Below are positions 19,799 through 28,807 of a DNA stretch of 64,000 bases, piece after piece. Under the pieces are notes generated by a model. The model saw only the letters and a program-made list of their open reading frames with translations, had not been told where the DNA came from and made no database searches. This DNA comes from Alteromonadaceae bacterium Bs31 (GTDB lineage: Bacteria > Pseudomonadota > Gammaproteobacteria > Pseudomonadales > Cellvibrionaceae). The stretch covers positions 186,001-250,000 of the forward strand of contig FXAI01000006.1 in the NCBI GenBank assembly GCA_900177435.1, in the 5' to 3' direction. Numbering within the stretch: the stretch's first letter is position 1; every line of letters starts with the position of its first letter. Both the position numbers and the translations under genes were made by a program.

Positions 19799-22468
19799 CT
19801 AATTTAGGCTTTTAGACACTACTTCAAAAACATCTTTAGACAGATTGTTAAGAGCCTGTATAGACTCCAATTCTTGCCTCATGAGTATTTGTCTGCTCTC
19901 GTCAAAACGTTTCCATCGTGTAAGTGGTGTCAGTAGTCTTGAGGCTATTTGAGGGTTTTTCTCATTCAATTCTACAATACGCTCTTTTAGGAAACGATAT
20001 CCGTCACCGCTCCTGTCGTGAAAACAAATAGCATTTCTGTTGCAAAAACCACCAACTAATGCCCTTAGCTTGTTTGGGTTACTGGCATCAAAATAGCTAT
20101 GTTGCATTAGAGCTTCGACTCTGCCAAGGGTGGCTGGGTCCGGATTGGTTGCCTGTAAAGAAAACCATCGATTAACGACGAGTGCTTCATGTTTCCATTT
20201 TTCAAAAAAACGCTCAAGGCTTTCACTTTTGTATGCCTGTGCCTCACCCGAGCCGCTGTGAACAAGTTCACTTAATGCACTTAATTCGTCAGTCATATTG
20301 TCTGCCGAATTAAACTGCTGAATACAGAGCTCTATTGCCTGAGCTTTTCCGCTACACACCAAGTAGCCAAGTACGGTATTTTTCAATCGGCGCCTGGCAA
20401 TACTTTGGGCGTCTACAGAGAAAACCGCATTGCTATTAAGCGCCTGGTAAATCCTGAGGTATAAGTCAAAGTGGCTATTTGCCAGCTTTCGTTTAACGCG
20501 TTGCCGAGCGTGGTGAGTGCCTTCGACATCTATCTGGGTTTGTTGTTCAAATAAATATTCCTCGCTTGGTAAAGCAAGTGTGTACGCCAGCATTTGCAGA
20601 TCTTGCTGGTCTTCGCCATCCAGAGTAGCAAGGGCTTGTTTTAACAGTGCTTCATGAGAGCTTAAGAGCTCCCCCTGGACTGCAGGAGCTGGACTAATGG
20701 CTAAGGCCACACGCACGTTTTCCGTGGCTTTAACTGCCAGTTGCTGACTGGCGTCCCAACGATTAAAGCCATCGCTATCCAGCGAAATTATCCGTTGAAG
20801 GTCTGCCATTGAGTAGCAGTATTTCAATTTAACGGGGGCGGAAAAATTACGCAATAGCGAGGGAACAACTTGTTCTTTAACATCGAAAAAGTTGATCGTT
20901 TGTTGTTTTTTCGTGATTTCGAGGGTGCAAGTTTCAATAAGCCCTTGTTCATGCTCAAGCCTGAACGCAAGGGGGCCGGTTTCTCCTAGTAAACCTACGC
21001 TTATTGGAATATGGAAAGGTAATTGTTCTTTTGCTTCCGGGCTTGGTGGGCAACTCTGCTCAAAGCTCAAAACAAACTTTTGTTCCTCTGGGTGATATAT
21101 GCCGGAAACGCTAACGTGTGGTGTTCCTGCCTGCTGGTACCAGCGCATAAACTGGGTAAAATCACGACCGGAAACATCAGCCATAGCGCGTATGAAATCT
21201 TCTATTGTTACCGCATGGCCATCATGGCGCTCGAAATACAGGTCGCTGCCCTTGCGGAACAATTCCGGCCCCAACAGGCTGTGGACCATACGCACCACTT
21301 CAGCGCCCTTTTCATATATGGTCAATGTGTAGAAGTTTGAAATCTCGATAAATGAAGAGGGTTGAACCGGGTGTGCCATTGGACCGGCATCTTCGGCGAA
21401 TTGCAGTGTACGCAGTAAATTCACATCTTCAACACGTTTGACGCTTCGAGAGCCCATGTCAGCTGAAAACTCGGAATCGCGAAATACCGTAAAGCCCTCT
21501 TTTAAACTTAACTGAAACCAATCTCTACAGGTAACACGGTTTCCGGACCAGTTGTGAAAATATTCGTGAGCCACAACGGCTTCAACTGCCTGAAAGCTAT
21601 CATCCGTTGTTGTTTTCTGGTGGGCTAAGACACAGCTGGTATTAAAGATATTCAAGCCTTTATTTTCCATAGCCCCCATATTGAAGTCGTCTACGGCAAC
21701 AATCATGAAAATGTCCAAGTCGTACTCGCGGCCGTAGACGTCTTCATCCCACTTCATTGCTTTTTTAAGGGAGTTCATTGCGTGAGCACATTTGTCTTTG
21801 TCTTTATCTTCGACGAATATTCTTAACAGTACTTCCCGACCGCTCATGGTGGTATATGAGTCATCAATGGCCTGTAGATCTCCGGCAACAAGAGCAAACA
21901 AATAACAAGGTTTCTTGAATGGATCGTGCCATTGTACCCAGTGTCTGCCCTCCTGCTCGCTTCCTTCTGCAATTTTATTACCATTTGACAGTAATACAGG
22001 GTAGCGATTTTTATCTGCAATTACTTTACAGGTGAATTCGCTTAGCACGTCCGGACGGTCGAGATAATAGGTAATTTTACGAAAGCCCTCTGCCTCACAT
22101 TGTGTACAAAACATTTTCTGGGACTTGTATAAACCTTCGAGAGAGGTATTTTCTTGTGGTTTTATTCGGGTTGTAGTATCCAGTTGAAAACTGTCAGGTA
22201 CCTCGTGGATACTTAGGCAAGCCTCTTCAACGGTATACTGCTCGTCACCAAGTTGCGTGCCGTCAAGTTTAATTGCAAGCAGTTCTAAGTCTAGCCCATG
22301 TAATACCAGAGCACCCTTTTGACCCGGCGATACTCGCTCAATGTTAAGCCTTGCGTGTACATCGGCGTAATCTTCAAACAAATCGAAAACAAGCTCAGTA
22401 CTCGATATTTGAAAAGCTGGCGCTTTATAGTCTTTCAAATAAATTGTTTTGGGTTGTGAATTGCTCAT
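19799..22468 (-). CDS. pepN: Aminopeptidase N (zinc M1 family)
   Basis: Cytosolic broad-specificity aminopeptidase. The exopeptidase motif GAMENKG is near residue 262 and the zinc site HEYFHNW near 298, followed by the downstream Glu in SLKEGFTVFRD, all at positions expected from E. coli PepN. Length is about 889. I chose ATG at 22468, with AAGGA just upstream. A longer frame from GTG 22495 would overlap the preceding gene's stop and lacks support. It follows the yeaC-like and rhomboid genes on the same strand with short gaps. Confidence 0.96.
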   Translation of the reverse strand: MSNSQPKTIYLKDYKAPAFQISSTELVFDLFEDYADVHARLNIERVSPGQKGALVLHGLDLELLAIKLDGTQLGDEQYTVEEACLSIHEVPDSFQLDTTTRIKPQENTSLEGLYKSQKMFCTQCEAEGFRKITYYLDRPDVLSEFTCKVIADKNRYPVLLSNGNKIAEGSEQEGRHWVQWHDPFKKPCYLFALVAGDLQAIDDSYTTMSGREVLLRIFVEDKDKDKCAHAMNSLKKAMKWDEDVYGREYDLDIFMIVAVDDFNMGAMENKGLNIFNTSCVLAHQKTTTDDSFQAVEAVVAHEYFHNWSGNRVTCRDWFQLSLKEGFTVFRDSEFSADMGSRSVKRVEDVNLLRTLQFAEDAGPMAHPVQPSSFIEISNFYTLTIYEKGAEVVRMVHSLLGPELFRKGSDLYFERHDGHAVTIEDFIRAMADVSGRDFTQFMRWYQQAGTPHVSVSGIYHPEEQKFVLSFEQSCPPSPEAKEQLPFHIPISVGLLGETGPLAFRLEHEQGLIETCTLEITKKQQTINFFDVKEQVVPSLLRNFSAPVKLKYCYSMADLQRIISLDSDGFNRWDASQQLAVKATENVRVALAISPAPAVQGELLSSHEALLKQALATLDGEDQQDLQMLAYTLALPSEEYLFEQQTQIDVEGTHHARQRVKRKLANSHFDLYLRIYQALNSNAVFSVDAQSIARRRLKNTVLGYLVCSGKAQAIELCIQQFNSADNMTDELSALSELVHSGSGEAQAYKSESLERFFEKWKHEALVVNRWFSLQATNPDPATLGRVEALMQHSYFDASNPNKLRALVGGFCNRNAICFHDRSGDGYRFLKERIVELNEKNPQIASRLLTPLTRWKRFDESRQILMRQELESIQALNNLSKDVFEVVSKSLN

Positions 22469-22485
22469 AGTTTTTTCCTTACAGC

Positions 22486-22731
22486 CTACTTCCACTTGAG
22501 AGTGTCTTCGTCGTCTTTATCTGCACAGGGTGTTTTTTTGGGTGGTACGTAGCCTGTGCGTTGAGTTTCTTCAATATATTTTTGTTCGTACACCACTATC
22601 GCTTCCAGGCAGGTTTCCAATTGTTTTGCACTAAGTTTACTACCGTCTGGCCATTTGCCCAGTTCTACTGCGGTTTTAAAGCGCTGATAGATAACCGGAG
22701 TAAGATGCTTCAGTATTTCGTTTTGATCCAT
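22486..22731 (-). CDS. YeaC family protein (DUF1315)
   Basis: An 81-residue cytosolic protein of unknown function. The family signature is the central TAVELGKWPDGSKLSAKQLE with an N-terminal ILKHLTPVIYQRF. The C-terminal part is charged (ADKDDEDTLKW). It lies between rhomboid and pepN, 14 bases after the rhomboid stop and 17 bases before the pepN start, which implies one transcript. I can add no function. Confidence 0.82.
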   Translation of the reverse strand: MDQNEILKHLTPVIYQRFKTAVELGKWPDGSKLSAKQLETCLEAIVVYEQKYIEETQRTGYVPPKKTPCADKDDEDTLKWK

Positions 22732-22745
22732 TAGTTATCGCTCAA

Positions 22746-23606
22746 TTAATTACTTTTCCCGGGGTTTTTCACCCCAGGCCATCGGTTTTTTACAGTGATA
22801 TGAATGGCTGCGCTTAGCAGGCCCGCGATTAGTCCGCCGAGATGGGCCCAGTTTGCAATATCGATTCCGAAAAACATCCGGATTACACCCGCGAATCCGA
22901 TAACAAGCCACACAATCAGAAAGATATAAATACCTGATGGAAGCTTAAGCAATGGGCTGCTACTGAACCTTGCCCACAGCCAAATATAAGCAAAAAGACC
23001 ATATACAACTCCGGACAAACCACCGAAATTTATTGTGTCCATCACCAGGAATTCAAGGTAGTTACCGCCAAGGGATGTGCTTAAAAATAACAGCAGGAAA
23101 ACCGGTCTGCCAGAAAAAAGTTCTATTCTCTTTCCTAGTTCCCACATCCATAAACCATTGAATAATATATGTAGAAGCCCAAAGTGAAGAAACACCGGGC
23201 TAATAACCCGCCAGGGTTCGCCAATTCTTATGGCTACTTCGATGGGTAGAAAGGTTAAATGTTTTAGCAGCGGGGGGTAATAGAAAACATCTGCGATGAG
23301 AAAACCTAGCAAGCCCAGCACAATAAAGCCAATACTCAGGGGGAACAGCCTAAGATACTGGGGTAGCGATACGGGTTTGCCTTGAAACTCTTTTCCTGTT
23401 TGCTTAGGTATTTCGGGCCTTGTACCGTGTTTTAGGGTTTCGAAATAGTGTGACACAAGCTTAACCTTGGAAAGATCAACCAACCAGAGAATTTGCTTGC
23501 CACCTTCTTCTGTAAAGCGATGTTTTACACCGTGCGCATCTAAAAACTCGTGCAAGTGTTTAAGTTGCGAGTCTCCGGGAAACTCTGCGATTTTATTCCA
23601 ATTCAT
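22746..23606 (-). CDS. Rhomboid family intramembrane serine protease (GlpG-like)
   Basis: Cleaves transmembrane substrates within the inner membrane. A cytoplasmic N-terminal domain of about 90 residues precedes six hydrophobic helices. The nucleophile is in GGLSGVVYG near residue 197 and its partner histidine in AHLGG near 253, very close to S201 and H254 of E. coli GlpG. The loop-1 segment PVFLHFGLLHILFN before the first half of the core is also typical, with HILFN holding the family's oxyanion-side His and Asn. It starts at ATG 23606 and leads the rhomboid-yeaC-pepN group. Confidence 0.92.
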   Translation of the reverse strand: MNWNKIAEFPGDSQLKHLHEFLDAHGVKHRFTEEGGKQILWLVDLSKVKLVSHYFETLKHGTRPEIPKQTGKEFQGKPVSLPQYLRLFPLSIGFIVLGLLGFLIADVFYYPPLLKHLTFLPIEVAIRIGEPWRVISPVFLHFGLLHILFNGLWMWELGKRIELFSGRPVFLLLFLSTSLGGNYLEFLVMDTINFGGLSGVVYGLFAYIWLWARFSSSPLLKLPSGIYIFLIVWLVIGFAGVIRMFFGIDIANWAHLGGLIAGLLSAAIHITVKNRWPGVKNPGKSN

Positions 23607-23750
23607 AGGGTTGTTTCGTTTTAGTGCCTGTTAATATTATTTAATACGCACTGCTGGAGCCAGTATTGGCAGGCTGAAAGGCCTGTTTAGCTGGCTAAGG
23701 AGCCTTTAGTAGCACATCAGCAGGAAATACAGGCCCTCGTACGGGCGTGT

Positions 23751-24734
23751 TTATTGGGCGTTTAACTCGGGGGTTACCGCTATACTCACAAATTTTTCTT
23801 TGTCGAGGGTGCTTTCACCATCAAAACGATAGCAGGCAAGCTTGCCATATTTAACGGCGCTGTAATCCAGGCAGGCCAGGTTGGATTTTATCGGTGCGGG
23901 CTCACCCTGTAACCAATAGTGCCCGACGAATACAGGTTTCTCGTCTGAATGATAGGACAGCAATGACTCTTTCTGTTCGCTATTGAGATGAAGTTCGCCT
24001 ATATCTTCTGGTAATGGATCGGGCTGAAAAGCCACATCTCGAAACGTCACCGGCTCGTCTGCCCAAAACTTGGTGCGAAAGGCATGACGATCAAGGCCGT
24101 CGCGGCCGGTAATAAAGCGTCCTTCGGGTAATCTTAAATCCGTACCTCGTGTAAGCCTATCAAGGAACTTGTGCTCAAAGCTTGAACGTATTGCCGAGCG
24201 TCGAATAAAGTTCGCATCAATACAGGCGCCACCTTCGTAACGGGATCTAAATTTTTTTATCAGAGCAATATCCCAGCAGGCATGAACTACGCGAAAGGCT
24301 TCAAACTCAAGAAACAGGGGTCTTTTTTGGATCCAGTCTAAAAACATTCTCCACTCTTCCGGGTATGCTGCGAACTCGTTAAGGGTTTCTGCAATTTGCC
24401 GGTTGTGTCGGGTGTTGTGTTCGCGCACGTAGTGCTTATCACTTTGGGGCGGAGCTTCAGTGGTATAGGCCAGGGCATTGAGCTCGTGGTTACCCATAAT
24501 GCAGTAGGCAGCGCCTTCGTCCACCATTCTTTTTACGATGTACAAGGCCCTGCGGATTCGCGGCCCTCTGTCTAACACATCCCCAAGAAATACCGCCGTC
24601 CTGCTGGGGTGGCGATACAAGGGCCACTCACCGGCAGCTGCATAATTTTCGTAACCTAGCTTTTGCAGCAGCAATTCCAGTGTATTGGCGCATCCATGCA
24701 CGTCGCCGATAATGTCGTAGCCTTTTGAGTTCAT
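23751..24734 (-). CDS. Metallophosphoesterase (calcineurin-like)
   Basis: Metal-dependent phosphatase with the full set of motifs: GDVHG near residue 11, GDVLDRGPR near 57 and GNHE near 86, with later histidines in VVHACWD and VGHYWLQG. It resembles symmetrical Ap4A hydrolase and PrpE-type phosphatases, but its substrate cannot be read from the sequence. No signal peptide, so cytosolic. It lies between nadK and the rhomboid gene on the same strand, about 40 bases from nadK, suggesting a shared transcript. Confidence 0.85.
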   Translation of the reverse strand: MNSKGYDIIGDVHGCANTLELLLQKLGYENYAAAGEWPLYRHPSRTAVFLGDVLDRGPRIRRALYIVKRMVDEGAAYCIMGNHELNALAYTTEAPPQSDKHYVREHNTRHNRQIAETLNEFAAYPEEWRMFLDWIQKRPLFLEFEAFRVVHACWDIALIKKFRSRYEGGACIDANFIRRSAIRSSFEHKFLDRLTRGTDLRLPEGRFITGRDGLDRHAFRTKFWADEPVTFRDVAFQPDPLPEDIGELHLNSEQKESLLSYHSDEKPVFVGHYWLQGEPAPIKSNLACLDYSAVKYGKLACYRFDGESTLDKEKFVSIAVTPELNAQ

Positions 24735-24772
24735 ATATTTAGTGTAGCAAGCCAGAGATGAAAGCAGTGTTA

Positions 24773-25657
24773 TCAGGATTTACCCGCCTGACTGGCCCAA
24801 CCGAGCTTAGTACGACAGGTTTCGTAAAAATTGTGTCCTTCGGGATGAATTAGAGTGAGCTGCTTATCTGATTTGGTCACAAGAACTTCATCACCGGGCT
24901 GGGACATTGTCTGGCTCTGTCCGTCACAGGTCACCAAGGGGTTAAGATGGTTTTGCTCGCACACCAGCAGTTTGATCTCACTACTGCCTGCAACAACAAA
25001 TGGTCGACTGCTCAAGGTATGCGGGTAGAGCGGAACCAGTGCGATGGCATCAAGGTTTGGGTGCATAATAGGACCGCCGCCACTGAGCGCATAGGCCGTA
25101 GAACCCGTTGGCGAAGTAATGATCATGCCGTCTGAGCGTTGACGGTATACGAACTCATCGTCGATATAAAGTTCGAACTCGATCATGCGGATAAATTTAC
25201 CGGGATGTATGACAACGTCGTTCAGCGCCAGGCCCGATGCAATTTCCTCCCCTGCCCTCATCACTTTAGAGTGGAGAAGAAAACGCTGTTCTTTAATAAA
25301 ACGCCCTTCCAGCACCTCACCAACTTTGTACTCTATCTCTTCTGGGGATATATCTGTGAGAAAGCCCAGGCGTCCGCGGTTTATACCCAGAATATGTACA
25401 TCGTGGCCAGCAAACGCTCTGGCAGCAGAAAGCAGGCTGCCGTCGCCGCCCACAACAATTATCAGGTCACAACGCTGTGCAAGCTCGGAGCGAGAGGCTA
25501 GCTCTAGCGTGCCCTCAGGTAGCACCGTTGCTGTTTTTTCATCAAGCAATACATTTACCTGCTGCTTGCTGAGATACTCTACCAGACGTTTAATAGAATA
25601 TTGGGTGCTTGCACTTGCCAGACGGCCTATCAAGCCCAGAGTTTTAAAGGTACTCAT
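24773..25657 (-). CDS. nadK: NAD kinase
   Basis: Phosphorylates NAD to NADP with ATP. The 294 residues carry the signature GGDGSLLSAARAFAG near residue 68, INRGRLGFLTDI just after, DGMIITSPTGSTAYALSGGG in the middle and a C-terminal CDGQ. The start is ATG 25657. It is divergent from the DUF1853 gene, whose ATG lies 46 bases away, so both promoters must be compact. Confidence 0.96.
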   Translation of the reverse strand: MSTFKTLGLIGRLASASTQYSIKRLVEYLSKQQVNVLLDEKTATVLPEGTLELASRSELAQRCDLIIVVGGDGSLLSAARAFAGHDVHILGINRGRLGFLTDISPEEIEYKVGEVLEGRFIKEQRFLLHSKVMRAGEEIASGLALNDVVIHPGKFIRMIEFELYIDDEFVYRQRSDGMIITSPTGSTAYALSGGGPIMHPNLDAIALVPLYPHTLSSRPFVVAGSSEIKLLVCEQNHLNPLVTCDGQSQTMSQPGDEVLVTKSDKQLTLIHPEGHNFYETCRTKLGWASQAGKS

Positions 25658-25702
25658 TATTTAAACTATCCATATGGTAGCTCCAGTAAGCTGAGATTTT
25701 AT

Positions 25703-26710
25703 ATGAGCATAGAGCAAGTCTCCAACTTTCCTCACGATTGTTTGATAAACGAGCAAGAGGTTGTTCTCCCTTGGCAGCGTTTCGAGCGCCATTTTATCAA
25801 CGATTTGGCCTGGCTTATTTTCAGTCCGAGCTTGATAAGCTCTGATTTGGACAAGGAAGCAATGGATTATGAGCTATGGGGTTTACCCGCCAGAGAACAA
25901 GACATTCTTCAGGTCTTGGAAGGTATGGACAAGTTGAACCCCTCAGATTCACAATATAAGCCCGAAACGGGAAAGTTAGGCAAATATTTCGAAACGCTGT
26001 TGGATTTTGGGCTGCAATTATTACCTTGGGCTGTTTTTGCTACTGCGGCGCGTAATGTTCAACTAATTGAAAATGGACGCACGCTTGGAGAGGTGGATTT
26101 TTTGTTAAGCGCCACGAATAAACACTACCTTCACCTTGAGGCAGCCGTAAAATTTTACTTGCGCCCTAAGTTAAGTAAGGGAGAAAACTTTAATAATTGG
26201 CACGGACCAAATGCAAAAGACAGGCTGGACAAAAAAGTTAGTCACTTAAGAAACAAACAACTGGCTTTATTAAAAAAGGTGAATGCCCAGAGTGATGCTA
26301 TTCAACATTCTGCCTTATCGTTTTTGACACCGAAAGACTTTACACACATGGAAGCAAGGTTCTATTTAAAGGGGATGCTGTTTATACACTGGGAAGAGCC
26401 AGCTTCGCTACCGGCAACACTTAACCCTAATCTTCTACTGGGGCACTGGCTTTACTATTCTGAATTTGTTGATTTAGTCAGCAGGACACTCGCAGAACAA
26501 GTGTTTATCCCCTTAAACAAAAACCAGTGGTTGTCTGGAACAACGGAGCATGAATGCGTCGAGAAGATACCGCTCTCAAGGTCAAAACACCACTACCCAA
26601 TGATGTATAAGCGAAGAGTATTCACAGGGGTAAAAAAAATAAACGAAAGCCGGCTAATGGTTGTACCAGATTACTGGCCGGCTAACAGTTCGCCGTCACG
26701 TATAATGTAG
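25703..26710 (+). CDS. DUF1853 family protein
   Basis: A roughly 335-residue soluble protein of a family with no established function. I chose ATG at 25703; the open frame extends upstream into the nadK coding strand but has no ribosome site there. Visible features are an N-terminal PWQRFERHFINDLAWLIFSP, a central YFETLLDFGLQLLPW and RTLGEVDFLLSATNKHYLHLEAAVKFYL, whose E-VD-x19-E-x-AVK arrangement (GEVDFLL, then HLEAAVK) recalls PD-(D/E)XK nucleases. That comparison is inference. Its 3' end overlaps the convergent cyclic-nucleotide/rhodanese gene by 40 bases. Confidence 0.75.
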   Translation: MSIEQVSNFPHDCLINEQEVVLPWQRFERHFINDLAWLIFSPSLISSDLDKEAMDYELWGLPAREQDILQVLEGMDKLNPSDSQYKPETGKLGKYFETLLDFGLQLLPWAVFATAARNVQLIENGRTLGEVDFLLSATNKHYLHLEAAVKFYLRPKLSKGENFNNWHGPNAKDRLDKKVSHLRNKQLALLKKVNAQSDAIQHSALSFLTPKDFTHMEARFYLKGMLFIHWEEPASLPATLNPNLLLGHWLYYSEFVDLVSRTLAEQVFIPLNKNQWLSGTTEHECVEKIPLSRSKHHYPMMYKRRVFTGVKKINESRLMVVPDYWPANSSPSRIM

Positions 26711-27804
26711 CCCACCTCTGTTACAAGCTGCTCGCTCAAGCCACAACCGTTTATACCGCCTTTTAAGGACATAACGTTGTAACCCTGCTTGCCAAGAAGA
26801 AAGGCCGCTGCACGGCTTCTTCTGCCTGTATCACAGTAAAATACATAAAGCTTTTCCTGGGATAGTAAGCGTTTTTTTATACTGAGCAGACTGAGCGGAA
26901 TGTTGCCGGAAAAGGCCAGGTGGCCGGCATTGTATTCATCGTCTGTGCGTACATCAATAAGAATGGGGGCTTCACTTAATTGCTCGAGAGACGGCTCTTC
27001 CACCTCCTCCACGCTGGCCTCTTTCAGCAAAAGCATAAAATCTGATTTTTCTAAACGCATTAATACGCCATCAGTTTTCATTACCACATTGGCATTCCGA
27101 GGCGCCTCAAAAACCAGAGCATCCTCACCAAAGCAGCGCCCAATAGATATATCGACAATCTTCTCGTGCTTCTTATTGTGTTCATTAAAGTGAGTAACTT
27201 GTGCATCACCATCTTTGATAAAATAACAACAATCGCCTAACTCGCCCTGACGCACAATCACCTCGCCAGCGAGCACTACCATCGGAGTTAGGCGATCAAA
27301 TATTTGCTCCACATTTACAGGTGGCACCTTCAGAAAGAGGTTGGAATTTAATACGGTTTGCATCCATTCAACATCTTCGTCGTAGTCCCTTTCCAATGCC
27401 AACTCAGAAAACAGGTAGGACGTTATCTCGCACCAGCTCAAGCTTCGATCCAGTTGATCGCTATCTATCCGTAACAGGGTGCAATCTGTTTTCGCCTGGG
27501 CTCTGCATGTGCGGGGTTGATGATGGGCGAGCGCTTGAAACTGTTCTGCAGCACGAATAAGCTCGGTGTGACCAGAAGAGTAGACGAGCTCAACTTCACC
27601 ATTGAGTAGGAAAACGTGCTGGTGGTCTATCACGCCGCTATTGAAGACGATATCGTTCTCAAAAATATTTTGTATTTCGGCTCGTGCGAATAAATCGCTT
27701 AGAAAGCTGTGCTTTAGAGCCTTTAATGGCACAAGCGCTGATGAAGTGCTCACCAGATCTTGATTGGTTTCCTCATGATTTTGTGCCAATTCTGACATTC
27801 CCAT
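26671..27804 (-). CDS. Cyclic nucleotide-binding / rhodanese fusion protein
   Basis: A 377-residue cytosolic protein with three modules: a degenerate CNB-like domain (about 25-125), a second CNB domain (about 160-265) that keeps the phosphate-binding cassette pattern FGEDALVFEAPRNANV, and a C-terminal rhodanese domain (about 280-365) with the active-site loop YCDTGRRSR. The Glu and Arg of the cassette are those that contact cyclic nucleotide in CRP-type domains, so the second domain could bind cAMP. No DNA-binding domain is present. I chose ATG 27804, with AAAGGA eight bases before it. The start overlaps the PLP gene by 32 bases, implying coupled translation. Confidence 0.85.
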   Translation of the reverse strand: MGMSELAQNHEETNQDLVSTSSALVPLKALKHSFLSDLFARAEIQNIFENDIVFNSGVIDHQHVFLLNGEVELVYSSGHTELIRAAEQFQALAHHQPRTCRAQAKTDCTLLRIDSDQLDRSLSWCEITSYLFSELALERDYDEDVEWMQTVLNSNLFLKVPPVNVEQIFDRLTPMVVLAGEVIVRQGELGDCCYFIKDGDAQVTHFNEHNKKHEKIVDISIGRCFGEDALVFEAPRNANVVMKTDGVLMRLEKSDFMLLLKEASVEEVEEPSLEQLSEAPILIDVRTDDEYNAGHLAFSGNIPLSLLSIKKRLLSQEKLYVFYCDTGRRSRAAAFLLGKQGYNVMSLKGGINGCGLSEQLVTEVGYIIRDGELLAGQ

Positions 27805-28807
27805 GTTTTGTTTCCTTTGTTCCCAATGGGGCCACTGGCCGGCCTCGGCGCCCTTGAAGCCCTCCGGTATGAACAGCCACAATTTCGGTACCAGAGGCCC
27901 AGGCCCCGGCTTCGCACATTTTGTTTAATCCATACATCATCTTAGCAGTGTAGACCGGGTCGAGCGGAATAGCTGTCTTGGCTTCAAAGGATTCAACCCA
28001 GTCGGCTAAGTATTGTGGGTATTTAGCGAAGCCGCCACAATGGTACTCATCGATAATCTTCCAGTTTTGAATAGACGCGTCTGACACGGGTAGTGCAATC
28101 AAGGTTTCGTTTACGCTTTTTATCAAATCATCCCCACAGCCCTTGAGCGCAGAGAATCCGAGGGCCTCAATAGGCTTATTACTGGAATTTAGACCAGCAA
28201 TGACGCCAGCAAAGCTTGTGCCCGTGCCACAAGGGATCGCAACAACATCCATACCCTTTTGCCTTAGTAAATCACCAATGGGAATGCAGCCCAAGGCACC
28301 TGCGCTGCCACTGCCGCCTTCGGGAATCCAAAATACACCCCCGAGTTCGTGCTCCAGTGCTCTCAAAAAGTCGGCCTGATAGCGCTCACGGTAACTTGAG
28401 CGAGACAGGAATTTGATTTGCATACCCATTGCCCTTAAATCTGACAAGCAAGCGTTACCGCGCTCTGCCTCGCCTCGCACAAGGCCAATAGACCGTATGG
28501 ATAAGCTTTGGCAGATTGCCGCGAGAGCATGTAAATGGTTAGACCATTGGCCGCCAAAACTAGCCACAGGCAACCTTGACTCCTGTTTAAGATAGCTCTT
28601 TAAGTGGTTGAAAACCTTGAAATATTTGTTTCCGCTAACCATAGGGTGTAGCTGGTCCAAGCGCAGTAAAGATAGCTTTACGCCTTGCCGCTCGAAAGTT
28701 GGAAGGTGGATCGCGTGTAGTTTGGCGGGTTGTAGAAATGCGGCGGGTTTGTTGTTCAAAAAGAGCGTTCGACGCTCATCCACTGACAAGTTTGAGGTTT
28801 TTGGCAC
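27773..28807 (-). CDS. PLP-dependent ACC deaminase / D-cysteine desulfhydrase family enzyme
   Basis: Fold-type II PLP enzyme of 344 residues. The cofactor lysine is in LHPMVSGNKYFK near residue 60, the phosphate-binding loop in CGTGTSFAGVIAG near 190, and the family ending HTGGLQG is present. Family members open 1-aminocyclopropane-1-carboxylate or release sulfide from D-cysteine; the substrate cannot be decided by eye. D-cysteine desulfhydrase would fit the downstream sulfur-transferase (rhodanese) partner. The start is GTG 28807 with GAGAGG six bases upstream; it overlaps the coiled-coil gene by 32 bases. Confidence 0.85.
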   Translation of the reverse strand: MPKTSNLSVDERRTLFLNNKPAAFLQPAKLHAIHLPTFERQGVKLSLLRLDQLHPMVSGNKYFKVFNHLKSYLKQESRLPVASFGGQWSNHLHALAAICQSLSIRSIGLVRGEAERGNACLSDLRAMGMQIKFLSRSSYRERYQADFLRALEHELGGVFWIPEGGSGSAGALGCIPIGDLLRQKGMDVVAIPCGTGTSFAGVIAGLNSSNKPIEALGFSALKGCGDDLIKSVNETLIALPVSDASIQNWKIIDEYHCGGFAKYPQYLADWVESFEAKTAIPLDPVYTAKMMYGLNKMCEAGAWASGTEIVAVHTGGLQGRRGRPVAPLGTKETKHGNVRIGTKS

